A program made the translations under genes and the position numbers. This document shows positions 1 to 8,494 of a DNA stretch of 64,000 nt, piece by piece (position 1 is the stretch's first letter; every line of letters starts with the position of its first letter). Under the pieces are notes generated by a model. It was not told the DNA's origin, searched no databases, and saw nothing but the letters and a program-made list of their open reading frames with translations. The stretch comes from Bog-756 sp963730685. GTDB lineage: Bacteria > Actinomycetota > Acidimicrobiia > Acidimicrobiales > RAAP-2. Location: positions 372,001-436,000 of the forward strand of contig CAVSSP010000004.1 of NCBI GenBank assembly GCA_963730685.1. Reading direction: 5' to 3'.

Positions 1-405
1 CACATTGGAGAGGTCGACGCCGGCATTGGCACAGATGAAGCCGTGGCGCGTCTCGGTGATCACCAGGTCGCCGCGCCGCCGCACGATCCGCACCGACTCC
101 TGCTCGACCAGCCTCCGCTTGGCATCAGGGTCATCGGCGTCGAACGCCACGATCTGCCCTTCGGCCTTGGACACGACCTTCTGGGTCACCACCAACACAT
201 CGCCGTGGGCGAGGCCCCCCGGTACCGGCGGGGTGGCCGTGCTCCCGGGGCCGGGGACGAGGATCGAGGCCAGCATCTCGGCCAGATCGTCGCCGGGCGC
301 CACCTCTCCCAGCCCGGTGACGGGGTAGACGGTCAGGCTTCCGGCGCCGCCGGCGACGGGCGGCCCGCCCGGGCCGGCCGCCCGGTCGGGCTCAACCGGC
401 GGCAT
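1..405 (-). CDS. cofE: Coenzyme F420-0:L-glutamate ligase (CofE/FbiB), 3' end outside window
   Basis: Adds L-glutamate to F420-0 to build the polyglutamate tail of coenzyme F420, a cytosolic GTP-dependent step. Only the first 135 codons are in the window. After a Gly/Pro-rich leader the translation runs through SLTVYPVTGLGEV and HGDVLVVTQKVVSKAEGQI to HGFICANAGVDLSNV, a hallmark CofE block, so family assignment is firm. The ATG at 403-405 overlaps the end of cofD by 14 nt, which implies translational coupling. Whether the missing C-terminus carries the FbiB nitroreductase-like domain cannot be seen. Confidence 0.9.
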   Translation of the reverse strand, partial: MPPVEPDRAAGPGGPPVAGGAGSLTVYPVTGLGEVAPGDDLAEMLASILVPGPGSTATPPVPGGLAHGDVLVVTQKVVSKAEGQIVAFDADDPDAKRRLVEQESVRIVRRRGDLVITETRHGFICANAGVDLSNV

Positions 406-1330
406 CGAGCACCGCCCTGGCCAGCGACGCCGAGCGATCCCGCGTGGCCATGACGGTCGGGGCCACCACACAACGGATCCCCTCGGCCTCGACGGCCCGC
501 GCCAGGCCGGCGTCGGCCTCGTCGATCACCAGCGTTCCCACCCACGGTGCGTACCACCGCGCCACCCCTACCACCGACGGCTCGAAACCCATCTCCGAGA
601 GCAGCCGGTCGGCGGGACCCTTGAGCGCCACCCCGGCGATGATGGGCGAGATCCCGACGATCCGGTCCCGCCGTGCGGCCAGCCGGTCGAGCACCCCCGG
701 CACGGCCGTGAGCGGGCCGATGGAGACCACCGGGTTCGAAGGGCACACCACGATGGTCTCGGCCCCGTCGATCGCCTCGAGCACCCCGGGCCCGGGGGTG
801 GCGTCCTCGGCGCCCTCGAACCGGACCCCGGTCACCGCCACCTCGTGCCGCCGGTGGACGAAGTACTCCTGGAACCCGACCTCAGGGCCGTCGACGAGCT
901 GCAGGTGGGTGCGCAGCGGGTCGTCGGTGACCGGCACCAGCCGCACATCCACCCCGAAGGCGCGGCTCAGCTCGGCGGTGACCTGGCCGAGCGGCGCCCC
1001 CTCGCTCAGGCGCTGGGTGCGGTAGCAGTGGGTGGCCAGGTCCTTGTCCCCGAGGTTGAACCACGTGATCCCACCCAGCCGGCCCAGCGACTCCATCACC
1101 TGCCATGTCTCGCCGGCCAGGCCCCACCCGGTGTCGGGATTGATGGCGTCGGCCAGGGTGTACAGCACGGTGTCGAGGTCGGGCGAGATGTGCAGGCCGT
1201 GGAGCACCGTGTCGTCGCCGGTGTTCACGATGGCGACGATCTCCTCGGCCGGGACCACCTCGACCATGCCGCGCAGCAGGCGGGCTGCTCCCACGCCGCC
1301 GGCCAGGGCAGCGATCTTCGGGGTTCGCAC
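392..1330 (-). CDS. cofD: 2-phospho-L-lactate (phosphoenolpyruvyl) transferase CofD/FbiA
   Basis: Transfers the phospholactyl or phosphoenolpyruvyl group from its guanylyl-activated form to the deazaflavin Fo, giving (dehydro)F420-0. The 312-residue length is normal for the family. The N-terminus has the substrate loop ALAGGVGAARLLRGM, followed by VNTGDDTVLHGLHISPDLDT and GWGLAGETW, all typical of CofD. The GTG start lies 6 nt downstream of a TAGCCT -10-like hexamer, so the mRNA is probably leaderless. It is followed by overlapping cofE. Fo synthase (cofG/H) is not in the window. Confidence 0.95.
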   Translation of the reverse strand: MRTPKIAALAGGVGAARLLRGMVEVVPAEEIVAIVNTGDDTVLHGLHISPDLDTVLYTLADAINPDTGWGLAGETWQVMESLGRLGGITWFNLGDKDLATHCYRTQRLSEGAPLGQVTAELSRAFGVDVRLVPVTDDPLRTHLQLVDGPEVGFQEYFVHRRHEVAVTGVRFEGAEDATPGPGVLEAIDGAETIVVCPSNPVVSIGPLTAVPGVLDRLAARRDRIVGISPIIAGVALKGPADRLLSEMGFEPSVVGVARWYAPWVGTLVIDEADAGLARAVEAEGIRCVVAPTVMATRDRSASLARAVLDAAG

Positions 1331-1336
1331 TCGGGC

Positions 1337-1342
1337 AGGCTA
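1337..1342 (-). promoter_or_regulatory. -10-like hexamer for near-leaderless cofD
   Basis: TAGCCT on the minus strand with a 6-nt gap to the cofD GTG. It fits TANNNT and would place the transcript start at the start codon. No convincing -35 is seen. Confidence 0.4.
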
Positions 1343-1403
1343 CCGGTCCGGGCGGCGCCGACCGGACGGCGGTCCGCATCCGGAGATGTGCAAAGCTCCC
1401 CCC

Positions 1404-2573
1404 ATGCCGCCGGAGCACCTTCCCGCGTCGGACGGTGGCCGGCTCGCGATCGCCTTCGATGCCACCCCGTTGCTCCTGCGCCCCACCGGTGTCGGCGTGT
1501 TCTGCGCCGGGGCCCTCTCGGCCCTGGCCCTCCGACCGGATGTGGAGATGTCGGCGTTCGCGGTGAGCTGGCGCCGACGCCGGGGCATCGACGGACTGCT
1601 GCCGCGCGGGGTCTCCAGCCGCCAACACCCGATGCCGGCCCGACCGCTCCACTGGGCCTGGGGCAGAGGGACCCATCCTTCGGTGGACTGGTTCATCGGC
1701 CGGCACGACGTCGTGCACGGCTCCAATTTCGTAGTGCCGCCGTCCCGGTCGGCCGTCCGCGTCGTGAGCGTCCACGACCTGACCGTCGTGAAGTACCCCG
1801 AGCTGTGCAGCCCGCCGACCCTGGCCTTCCCCAACCTGATCCGGCGGGCCGTCGACGAGGGGGCCTGGGTCCAGACCCCGTCGCGGTTCGTCACCGACGA
1901 GGTGATCGCCGACCTGAACGTCGACCCCGACCGGGTCCGGACGGTCCCCTACGGGGTGCCGCCGCTGCCCGAGCCGCCGGCGGGGGAGGAGCGACCACCG
2001 CCGGTGGAGCTCCCGGCCGGCTGCAGCCGGTACATCCTGGCCGTCGGCACCATCGAGCCGCGCAAGGACTATCCGCTGCTGCTGTCGGCGTTCTCGGCGT
2101 TGGCCGACGACCATCCCGATGTCGCCCTGGTCATCGTGGGCAACGACGGGTGGGGTGTGGAGCAGTTCGCCGACGCGCTGGAGTCGTCGCCGTTCCGGTC
2201 CCGGATCCTCCGCCCGGGCTATGTCGACGACGACGGTCTGGCCGACCTGTTCCGGGGGGCCGCGGTCCTGGCCTATCCCTCGGTCTACGAGGGCTTCGGG
2301 TTCCCACCGCTCCAGGCCATGCAGGCGGGGGTGCCGGTGGTGACGACGGCCGTCGGCTCGATCCCCGAGGTGGTGGGGGACGGAGCCCTGCTCGTGGAGT
2401 CGGGGGACCGGGACGGCCTGGCCGCCGCGCTGGCCCGGGTCCTCGGCGGCGGCGGGGAGATCGACGAGCTCGTGGCCCGCGGCCGGCGGCGCAGTGCCGT
2501 CTTCACGTGGACGGCCTGCGCCGCCGGTCTGGCCGACCTCTACGGCCAGGCCGTCCGGGAGCACCGGCGCTGA
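1404..2573 (+). CDS. GT4-family glycosyltransferase
   Basis: Retaining GT-B glycosyltransferase, 389 aa, cytosolic or peripheral, probably transferring a nucleotide sugar during surface polysaccharide assembly. N-terminal domain begins AIAFDATPLLLRPTGVGVF; the C-terminal donor domain has AVGTIEPRKDYPLLLSAF and EGFGFPPLQAMQAGVPVV near residue 296. The second acid of the usual EX7E motif is replaced by Gln (EGFGFPPLQ). An in-frame ATG at 1386 is an alternative start. The gene converges on the next glycosyltransferase with only 13 nt between them. Donor and acceptor cannot be predicted. Confidence 0.88.
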   Translation: MPPEHLPASDGGRLAIAFDATPLLLRPTGVGVFCAGALSALALRPDVEMSAFAVSWRRRRGIDGLLPRGVSSRQHPMPARPLHWAWGRGTHPSVDWFIGRHDVVHGSNFVVPPSRSAVRVVSVHDLTVVKYPELCSPPTLAFPNLIRRAVDEGAWVQTPSRFVTDEVIADLNVDPDRVRTVPYGVPPLPEPPAGEERPPPVELPAGCSRYILAVGTIEPRKDYPLLLSAFSALADDHPDVALVIVGNDGWGVEQFADALESSPFRSRILRPGYVDDDGLADLFRGAAVLAYPSVYEGFGFPPLQAMQAGVPVVTTAVGSIPEVVGDGALLVESGDRDGLAAALARVLGGGGEIDELVARGRRRSAVFTWTACAAGLADLYGQAVREHRR

Positions 2574-2586
2574 TCAGGCGTCGGCA

Positions 2587-3798
2587 TCAGTCGTCCGGGC
2601 TCGGGTGGCCGGGCTCGGGCGGTCGGGATGAGACGCCCAGTGCCTCGAGGTAGACGGCTCGGGTCCGGGCCACCGTGGCCTCCCACGTGAAGGCTCCTGC
2701 CCGGGTGCGGCCCGCCTCGACGAGAGAGGCCCGTGCCCGTGGATCGCCCAGGAGCTCCTCCAGCGCCGTCGACCAGGCCTCCACGTCGCCGGGTTCCACC
2801 ATGCGGGCCGCCCCGCCCGCCACCTCCCGGAGGCCGGGGACATCCGAGCAGAGGACGGCAGTGCCCTGAACCATGGCTTCGAGGACCGGCAGCCCGAACC
2901 CCTCGTGCCGGCTCGGGAAGGCGAAGAGGTCGGCGCCGGCGTACAGGGCCCGTAGCGCACCGTCGTCGACCGAGCCGAGCGTGCGCAGCCGCGACCCGAG
3001 GCGACGGACGTCCGCCGCGTCGATCCCGCCACCGTCCAGCCAACCCGCCGGCCCCACCAGCACGAGCCGCGGTTCGGGTCCGTCTCCGGTCGGCCGGTGC
3101 CTGGCGAAGGCGGCGACCAGGGTGCCGATCCCCTTTCGGGGCTCGATGCTGCCCACCCAGAGCACGTAGGGGGCACCGCCCAGACCGAAGCGCTCGATGG
3201 CCTCGGCCACCTCGCCGGGACCGGCCTCGATGTGGTCGACGCCGTGCGGGACGACACGCAGCCGGTCCGCGGTCACCGACGTGTGGTTCAGGATCTCCTG
3301 AGCGGAGGCATCCGTGCCGGTGATCACCAGGTCGGCGTGCCGGGCCGCCATCTCGACCCCACGCTGGTGCAGACGGCGACCACGGCGCGGGTAGGCCTCG
3401 GGGAACAGCTCGAACGCGACGTCGTGGATGGTCACCACCAGTGGTCGCCGGCCGCGGGGCGGCACGATCGGCGAGGGGGCGTGGACGAGATCGACAGCGG
3501 CCAGGGCCGGTGAACCCCAGTCCAGCGGCGGAAAGGCGAACCGGTGCCATGCCTCGTAGAGGACCGGGCGCGGGAGCAGGAGGCGAACCGGGTCGGCCCC
3601 GTGCTCCCGGTCGAGGCCGAAGGAGCGGTACGCCGCCGCCACCGCTTCACGCGAGTGGCGTGCCGTGAACGGGACGACCGAGTCCTGGGGGGAGAGGCGC
3701 GGCAGCAGCGCCACTAATCTCGCCGTGTACCGGCCGGTTCCCCCCGGGGCCCGAAACAGGAGCTGCTCAACGTTGACGGCAACGCGCACGAAACGCAT
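2587..3798 (-). CDS. GT4-family glycosyltransferase
   Basis: GT-B glycosyltransferase of 403 aa. It begins VRVAVNVEQLLFRAPGGTGRY, the acceptor-domain loop of mannosyltransferase-like GT4 enzymes. WVGSIEPRKGIGTLVAAF and an intact EX7E motif (EGFGLPVLEAM) mark the donor domain. It resembles the preceding plus-strand gene in the SIEPRK region, and the two may act on the same glycan. The start codon region overlaps head to head with the next glycosyltransferase gene. Substrate unknown. Confidence 0.88.
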   Translation of the reverse strand: MRFVRVAVNVEQLLFRAPGGTGRYTARLVALLPRLSPQDSVVPFTARHSREAVAAAYRSFGLDREHGADPVRLLLPRPVLYEAWHRFAFPPLDWGSPALAAVDLVHAPSPIVPPRGRRPLVVTIHDVAFELFPEAYPRRGRRLHQRGVEMAARHADLVITGTDASAQEILNHTSVTADRLRVVPHGVDHIEAGPGEVAEAIERFGLGGAPYVLWVGSIEPRKGIGTLVAAFARHRPTGDGPEPRLVLVGPAGWLDGGGIDAADVRRLGSRLRTLGSVDDGALRALYAGADLFAFPSRHEGFGLPVLEAMVQGTAVLCSDVPGLREVAGGAARMVEPGDVEAWSTALEELLGDPRARASLVEAGRTRAGAFTWEATVARTRAVYLEALGVSSRPPEPGHPSPDD

Positions 3799-4906
3799 CC
3801 TCTCTGTGCAACCCGTCGCGGAACGGGGCGGATCCGATCTCTGCCTGCTCCGGATGGTCCGCGACCTCGGCGCGGCGGGCTGGGACTGTCACATTGCCAT
3901 GCCCGGGCCGTCTCCGTTGCACGACCAGTTCGAAGCGGCCGGCGCCACCGTGCACGTGGTGCCGATGCGCCGGATCACCCAGAGCGGCTCGATCTCGTAC
4001 TGGCTCGGCTACCTGATGGGCTGGCCCCTGGCCGAGGTGCGTCTGACCGCTCTGGCCAGGCGGATCGACGCCGGGGTGATCCACTCGAACTCGCTCCACT
4101 CGTGGTACGGGTGGGCGGTGGCCCGGGTACTCAGGCTTCCCCATGTCTGGCACGCCCGGGAGATCGTCATCCAGTCGGCGGCGGCGCTGCGGCTCGAGCA
4201 GTGGCTGTGCCGCCACTTCGCCTGGAAGGTCGTGGCGGTGTCAGGACCGGTGGCCGCGCAACTCCCCGGTTCTGACGTGGTCGTGATCCACGACGTCCCC
4301 GACGCGGTCGAGTTCTGTCCGACCAACGCCGGCCGGTTCCGGGCCCGGGTGGGGATCGACGACCAGGTCCGGCTGGTAGGGGCGGCAGGTCGCATCGACA
4401 CCTGGAAGGGATTCGAGGTCGTGCTCGACGCGGTGGGCCCGCTGCGTCGGTTGCGGCCCGACGCCGAGGTGGTCATCGCCGGTGGGCCGGTCACCGGCAA
4501 GGAGGCCTATGCCGCCGGGCTGGCCGACCGGGCCGCCGCCATGGAAGGGGTCCACTGGCTGGGCCAGCGGGACGACGTCGCCGACCTGCTCGCCGACCTG
4601 GATGCCTTCGCGCTGGCATCCACCAACCCCGAGCCGTTCTCCACCGTCCTGGCCGAGGCGCTGGCCAGCGGGGTGCCGGTGGCGGCGACCGACCACGGTG
4701 GAACCCCCGAGATGCTGGCCGACGTCCCGCCGTCCTCGGCGGTGCTCGTCCCGCCCTGGGATGCCCGGGCACTGGCCGAAGCCATCGCCGACCTGGTCCC
4801 CGACGGGCCCTCCAGCGCCGAGATGCGCCGTCGCCGCACGCCGATGCTCCTGACCGTGACGACCACCTTCGATGACCTGTTCGAACAGGCTCGCCAGTCG
4901 GCATGA
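3773..4906 (+). CDS. GT4-family glycosyltransferase
   Basis: GT-B glycosyltransferase, 377 aa from TTG 3773. That start has an AGGAG at 3758-3762, 10 nt upstream. An in-frame GTG at 3806 would give a shorter protein but has no ribosome site. The sequence VQPVAERGGSDLCLLRMVR is the N-terminal glycine loop, and ASTNPEPFSTVLAEALASG contains EX7E (EPFSTVLAE). The TTG start overlaps the first codons of the divergent minus-strand glycosyltransferase by 26 nt. Likely part of the same polysaccharide cluster. Substrate unknown. Confidence 0.85.
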   Translation: MTATRTKRILSVQPVAERGGSDLCLLRMVRDLGAAGWDCHIAMPGPSPLHDQFEAAGATVHVVPMRRITQSGSISYWLGYLMGWPLAEVRLTALARRIDAGVIHSNSLHSWYGWAVARVLRLPHVWHAREIVIQSAAALRLEQWLCRHFAWKVVAVSGPVAAQLPGSDVVVIHDVPDAVEFCPTNAGRFRARVGIDDQVRLVGAAGRIDTWKGFEVVLDAVGPLRRLRPDAEVVIAGGPVTGKEAYAAGLADRAAAMEGVHWLGQRDDVADLLADLDAFALASTNPEPFSTVLAEALASGVPVAATDHGGTPEMLADVPPSSAVLVPPWDARALAEAIADLVPDGPSSAEMRRRRTPMLLTVTTTFDDLFEQARQSA

Positions 4907-5035
4907 GCGCCCGGCGGGCAGCCAGACGAGCGGGTCGTCACGGTGGGCCCGTCGGAGGCCCGCTGCCGTCATCTGGCCGTTCCGGGCGGGTAGAGTCCTG
5001 TCGGCGCAGGGCGGCCCGAGCGCCCGGGGGAGAGA

Positions 5036-6775
5036 ATGCGTCGTTCGAGGAGTCGCGTGGAACAGGGGGCCAACCCACCCGAGGGCAGGGGGACTGCGTC
5101 ACGGCTGATCGGACGGGTGCTGATCGTCCTCCTCGTGCTGGCGGTGTTCGTGGTGGGGATCGTCGGCCTGGTGAGGCAGAAGTCGCCGGCGGCGGCGCCG
5201 AAGGCCTCCCCCCGCACGCAGGTCCCGTCCCGCAAGCCCGCCACCGCCCTGTCGTCCCCCAGAACGCCGGGGCCGACCACCTTTGACGGCCCTTACGGGG
5301 TCGAGGCCTCCTGGGTGGTCGCCGAGGAGCGGCGACCGGGGACGACGTCCTGGGTGATCCCCCCGACCGTCCCGCCCCACGGGATCGAAGGGTTCGCCGA
5401 TCACGCCTACGCGGCCGTCGGCGACACCGTACGGCTCTATGTGTCCACCCCCGCTCCCACCTACCACGTCGTCGCCTACCGGATGGGTTGGTATGGCGGG
5501 ACGGGGGCGCGTCAGGTCTGGACGTCGGGACCGGCTGCCGGTGGGGCGCAGCCAGGCTGCCCGCTGACGCCGGGGATCAACATGGTGAGCTGCGACAACT
5601 GGACCTCGTCACTGTCCTTCCCGATCACCCCCTCCTTCGTCCAGGGGGACTACCTCTTGAAGCTGGTGGGGGCGGGGGGCCAGGAGAGCTACGTGCCCCT
5701 GACCGTGTGGAGCCCGACCAGCACGGCGACCTACCTGGTGGTCAACCGCACCTTCACCGAGCAGGGCTGGAACGCCTACGGGGGCTACTCCTTCTACCAG
5801 GGGGTCGGCCCGTGTCCTCCGGGCTCGAATCCGTACCCGGTCTGCAACCGGGCCCGGGTGGTCTCCTTCGACCGTCCCTACGACACCGGTGAAGGGGCCG
5901 CGGACTTCCTCGGCGACGAGTTCCCGCTCATCCAGTTCTGCGAGCGTCACGGGCTCGACGTCACCTATGTCTCCGACGCCACCCTCGACGCCGATCCCCA
6001 GATCACCGCCCAGCACCGCGTACTCCTGTCGCTGGGTCACGACGAGACCTGGTCGTACAACGAGCGCCAGGCCGCCCAGACCGCCCAGACCCACGGGATG
6101 AATTTCGTCTTCTTCGGATCCGCGGCGGTGCTCAGGCATGTCCGGATGCAGGCCTCACCTCTCGGTCCGGGGCGCGAGGAGGTCAACTACCGCGACTCGT
6201 CGGAGGACCCGCTCGACGGGCACGGGAACCCGTTGCTGGTCACCGGCAACACCTGGTCCTCACCTCCCGCCAGCTGGTCGGAGGACCCGTTCGTGGGGGA
6301 GACGTACAGCGGCTACCTCAACGGGAGCAACTCGGTCCCCTTCGTCGTCTACGACGCCGCCGCCTGGCCCTTTTCGGGCACCGGCCTGCAGAACGGCTCC
6401 CAGCTCCCCGGCGTGGTCATGTCGGACGTCGACCACCTGGGCATGTCCGCGGCCATGCCCCAGAACCTGCAGGTGCTCGGGCACTCGCCCATCCCCCTGG
6501 CCAAGATGTACACCAACCAGGGGTCGTGGGGCGGGTACTCCTACTCCGACATGACCTACTACACCGATCCCAACAGCAATTCGGGGGTGATCGACACCGG
6601 GACGGTCAACTGGATCGCCGCCATGGCCCCGTGCCCGGCCACCGTCGCCGACTGCCCGGCCGCATCCCTCCAGAAGATCACCGGCAACATCTTGAAGCTC
6701 TTCGGCCAGGGCCCGGCGGGCGTGACCACCCCGTCGGAGGCGAACTGGTCGACCGTCCGGCCGGCCGGTTCGTGA
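5036..6775 (+). CDS. Membrane-anchored protein with N,N-dimethylformamidase beta-like domain
   Basis: 579 aa. A cytosolic basic N-terminus is followed by one membrane segment at about residues 25-45 (VLIVLLVLAVFVVGIVGLV), a Pro/Ala linker, then a large extracytoplasmic region matching the C-terminal domain of dimethylformamidase beta subunits. The family motif LSLGHDETWS is at residues 332-341; H335/E337 correspond to the HxE of the mononuclear iron site. Tyrosines at NAYGGYSFY (248-254) could supply Tyr ligands. GGGGGAGAGA precedes the ATG. It sits between glycosyltransferases and a GDP-sugar reductase, so a role on envelope glycans is more likely than solvent degradation. That role is inference. 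Confidence 0.75.
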   Translation: MRRSRSRVEQGANPPEGRGTASRLIGRVLIVLLVLAVFVVGIVGLVRQKSPAAAPKASPRTQVPSRKPATALSSPRTPGPTTFDGPYGVEASWVVAEERRPGTTSWVIPPTVPPHGIEGFADHAYAAVGDTVRLYVSTPAPTYHVVAYRMGWYGGTGARQVWTSGPAAGGAQPGCPLTPGINMVSCDNWTSSLSFPITPSFVQGDYLLKLVGAGGQESYVPLTVWSPTSTATYLVVNRTFTEQGWNAYGGYSFYQGVGPCPPGSNPYPVCNRARVVSFDRPYDTGEGAADFLGDEFPLIQFCERHGLDVTYVSDATLDADPQITAQHRVLLSLGHDETWSYNERQAAQTAQTHGMNFVFFGSAAVLRHVRMQASPLGPGREEVNYRDSSEDPLDGHGNPLLVTGNTWSSPPASWSEDPFVGETYSGYLNGSNSVPFVVYDAAAWPFSGTGLQNGSQLPGVVMSDVDHLGMSAAMPQNLQVLGHSPIPLAKMYTNQGSWGGYSYSDMTYYTDPNSNSGVIDTGTVNWIAAMAPCPATVADCPAASLQKITGNILKLFGQGPAGVTTPSEANWSTVRPAGS

Positions 6776-6830
6776 GGCGGTCGGGTCGCGGCCCCGGCCC
6801 ACCGAGATGATGGCGCCGGTCCGCAACCGG

Positions 6831-6836
6831 TAGGGT
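6831..6836 (+). promoter_or_regulatory. -10-like hexamer for near-leaderless epimerase gene
   Basis: TAGGGT, 8 nt before the GTG at 6845. The string TAGGGTGACCCGTC recurs with one change (TAGGATGACCCGTC) before manB at 26140. Confidence 0.4.
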
Positions 6837-6844
6837 GACCCGTC

Positions 6845-7747
6845 GTGCGCTCCCTCATCACCGGTGGTCGCGGCTTCGTGGGCCACTGGCTGGCCGACCA
6901 CCTCCGCAGCATCGGCGACGAGGTGGTCGCCATCGACCAGGAGGTCGAGATCACCGACCCCTCGGCGGTGGTGTCGGCATTCCGTGAGGCGAGGCCCGAC
7001 GCCGTCTACCACCTGGCCGCCATGACCCACGTCGGGCAGTCGTGGGACGAGCCCCTCCGGGTGGTCGAGGTCAACGTCATCGGCACCGGCACGGTGCTGG
7101 CCGCCGCCCGACAGTGCGGCACCGACCCGAGGGTCCTGGTCACCAGCTCGGCCGAGGTCTACGGCGCCGTGACCGACCCCTCCCGGCTGCCACTGACCGA
7201 GGCATCCCCGACCGCCCCCCTCACGCCCTACGCCGCCAGCAAACTGGCCGCCGAGGCCCTGGTGGCCCAGGCCTGGCTCGGACACGGCCAACCGGTGATC
7301 ACGGTCCGCCCGTTCAACCACATCGGCCCGGGACAGAGCCCGAACTTCGCCGTCCCGGCGCTGGCCAAGCGGATCGTGGAGGCAGAAGGAAGCGGGACAC
7401 GGACCATCCCGGTGGGGAACCTGTCGGCCCGGCGGGACTTCACCGACGTCCGCGACGTGGTCCGCGCCTACCGGCTGTTGATCGAGTCGGGCCGCCCCGG
7501 CGAGGTCTACAACGTCTGCTCGGGCCGCGACGTCTCCATCCGGCACATCGCCGACAGCCTCCTCGACCTGGCCGGCACCTCCCTCGAGTTCGAGACCGAC
7601 CCCGATCTGATGCGACCGGTCGAGGTCCCCGTGCTTCGGGGTGATCCGACCCGGCTGCGGGAAGCCACCGGATGGGAGACCCAGATCGCCCTGGACCGGA
7701 CCCTGGCCGACGTCCTGGCCTACTGGCGCCAGCAGGCCGGTTCCTGA
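6845..7747 (+). CDS. NAD-dependent epimerase/dehydratase, GDP-6-deoxy-mannose reductase (Rmd)-like
   Basis: Extended SDR enzyme of 300 aa acting on a nucleotide sugar. The Rossmann glycine motif TGGRGFVG is at residues 6-13, NAD-binding YHLAAMTHVGQSW follows, then SSAEVYG and the catalytic YAASK. VRPFNHIGPGQ is typical of GDP-mannose dehydratase/GDP-4-keto-6-deoxymannose reductase relatives, so the best guess is Rmd, which makes GDP-D-rhamnose. The matching GDP-mannose 4,6-dehydratase is not in the window, but manB supplies mannose-1-phosphate. Ends at a strong terminator-like hairpin. Confidence 0.8.
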   Translation: MRSLITGGRGFVGHWLADHLRSIGDEVVAIDQEVEITDPSAVVSAFREARPDAVYHLAAMTHVGQSWDEPLRVVEVNVIGTGTVLAAARQCGTDPRVLVTSSAEVYGAVTDPSRLPLTEASPTAPLTPYAASKLAAEALVAQAWLGHGQPVITVRPFNHIGPGQSPNFAVPALAKRIVEAEGSGTRTIPVGNLSARRDFTDVRDVVRAYRLLIESGRPGEVYNVCSGRDVSIRHIADSLLDLAGTSLEFETDPDLMRPVEVPVLRGDPTRLREATGWETQIALDRTLADVLAYWRQQAGS

Positions 7748-7758
7748 CCCCGGACGCG

Positions 7759-7788
7759 ACGAACGACCCGCCGGGGCGGGCCGTTCGT
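7759..7788. terminator. Bidirectional terminator hairpin
   Basis: A 14-nt arm (7759-7772) pairs with 7775-7788 with a single mismatch (A7766/C7781). It lies 11 nt after the epimerase stop and between two convergent genes. There is no T-tract, as is common for actinobacterial hairpins. Confidence 0.6.
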
Positions 7789-7838
7789 AGTGGCGACGTC
7801 CTGGTGCGCCCGGGACGGGGCGGACGCCGGGTGTCCTC

Positions 7839-8267
7839 TCAGGCGGCGCTGGGGCGTCGACTGCGGATCTGAGCCCGGGCCTCTTTGGCCTGCACGTGCG
7901 CCTGCTTGGCCAGGTCGCGGGCCTGGGCCGGCAGCCGGTCCTCGAGGGGGGCAACCGCCGACTCGAGCCGCTCGACGATCTCCTCGAACCGCTCCATCAG
8001 GCTCTCCACGGTGGTGTCCACCGTGTGGAGGGCTCCGCTCAGGTCACTCCGGACCGAGGCCACCTTGCCCTCGAAGTCCACCTTGGGGTCAGAGATCCGC
8101 TTCATCAGCTCGTGACGCTGCACCTGGATCTGCTGGAACCCCAGCACCCCGGCCCCGATCACCACATAGGTGGCGTCCTTGGCCACGGTGGCCACGTCCT
8201 TGACCGCCTTGGTGATGTCGGCATTGAACTCGGGGAACTTCATCTCGGGCTTCTTGATGGTTGGCAT
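7839..8267 (-). CDS. Small coiled-coil protein of unknown function
   Basis: 142 aa, not recognised. It starts MPTIKKPEMKFPEFNADITK, then has a short hydrophobic stretch (YVVIGAGVLGF, about residues 34-44). A long amphipathic helix rich in Glu, Arg and Val with heptad-like spacing follows, ending in Lys/Arg/Ala-rich repeats (AKQAHVQAKEARAQIR). The form recalls phasin/apolipophorin-like or HbhA-like surface helices, but this is only resemblance. The start is fixed by GAAGGAG 6 nt upstream of the ATG. It has its own near-consensus promoter at 8382-8410. Confidence 0.75.
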   Translation of the reverse strand: MPTIKKPEMKFPEFNADITKAVKDVATVAKDATYVVIGAGVLGFQQIQVQRHELMKRISDPKVDFEGKVASVRSDLSGALHTVDTTVESLMERFEEIVERLESAVAPLEDRLPAQARDLAKQAHVQAKEARAQIRSRRPSAA

Positions 8268-8381
8268 GTGCTCTCCTTCTGCCTCGTGCTCCGGGTTGCC
8301 GGAGGAACGGGAACTCTGATGGTCGGGGCCGGTCACGGGGCCTCGTCGGGTCCGGTGCTGACTGATCGACCGGTGAATGCA

Positions 8382-8410
8382 ACTGTATCTCTTCTGATAA
8401 ACATTTGCAA
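8382..8410 (-). promoter_or_regulatory. Sigma70-type promoter of the coiled-coil gene
   Basis: Minus strand TTGCAA (8405-8410), 17-nt spacer, TACAGT (8382-8387). This is the best promoter match in the window. It predicts a start near 8375 and a leader of about 105 nt. Confidence 0.65.
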
Positions 8411-8494
8411 GCACCCAGGCGTGCAGGAGTTCGTCACTCATCGACCTGGGGAGACACCGCAGAGTGGTGTTTGCCCGATATCCTCTGGCCCCTG

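Noticed and set aside
845..2653. Long open frames antisense or out of frame to real genes (for example 845-2653 and 18144-20105)
   Set aside because: They have no recognisable protein family, and their composition is that of shadow frames in GC-rich DNA opposite cofD/GT and ftsH.
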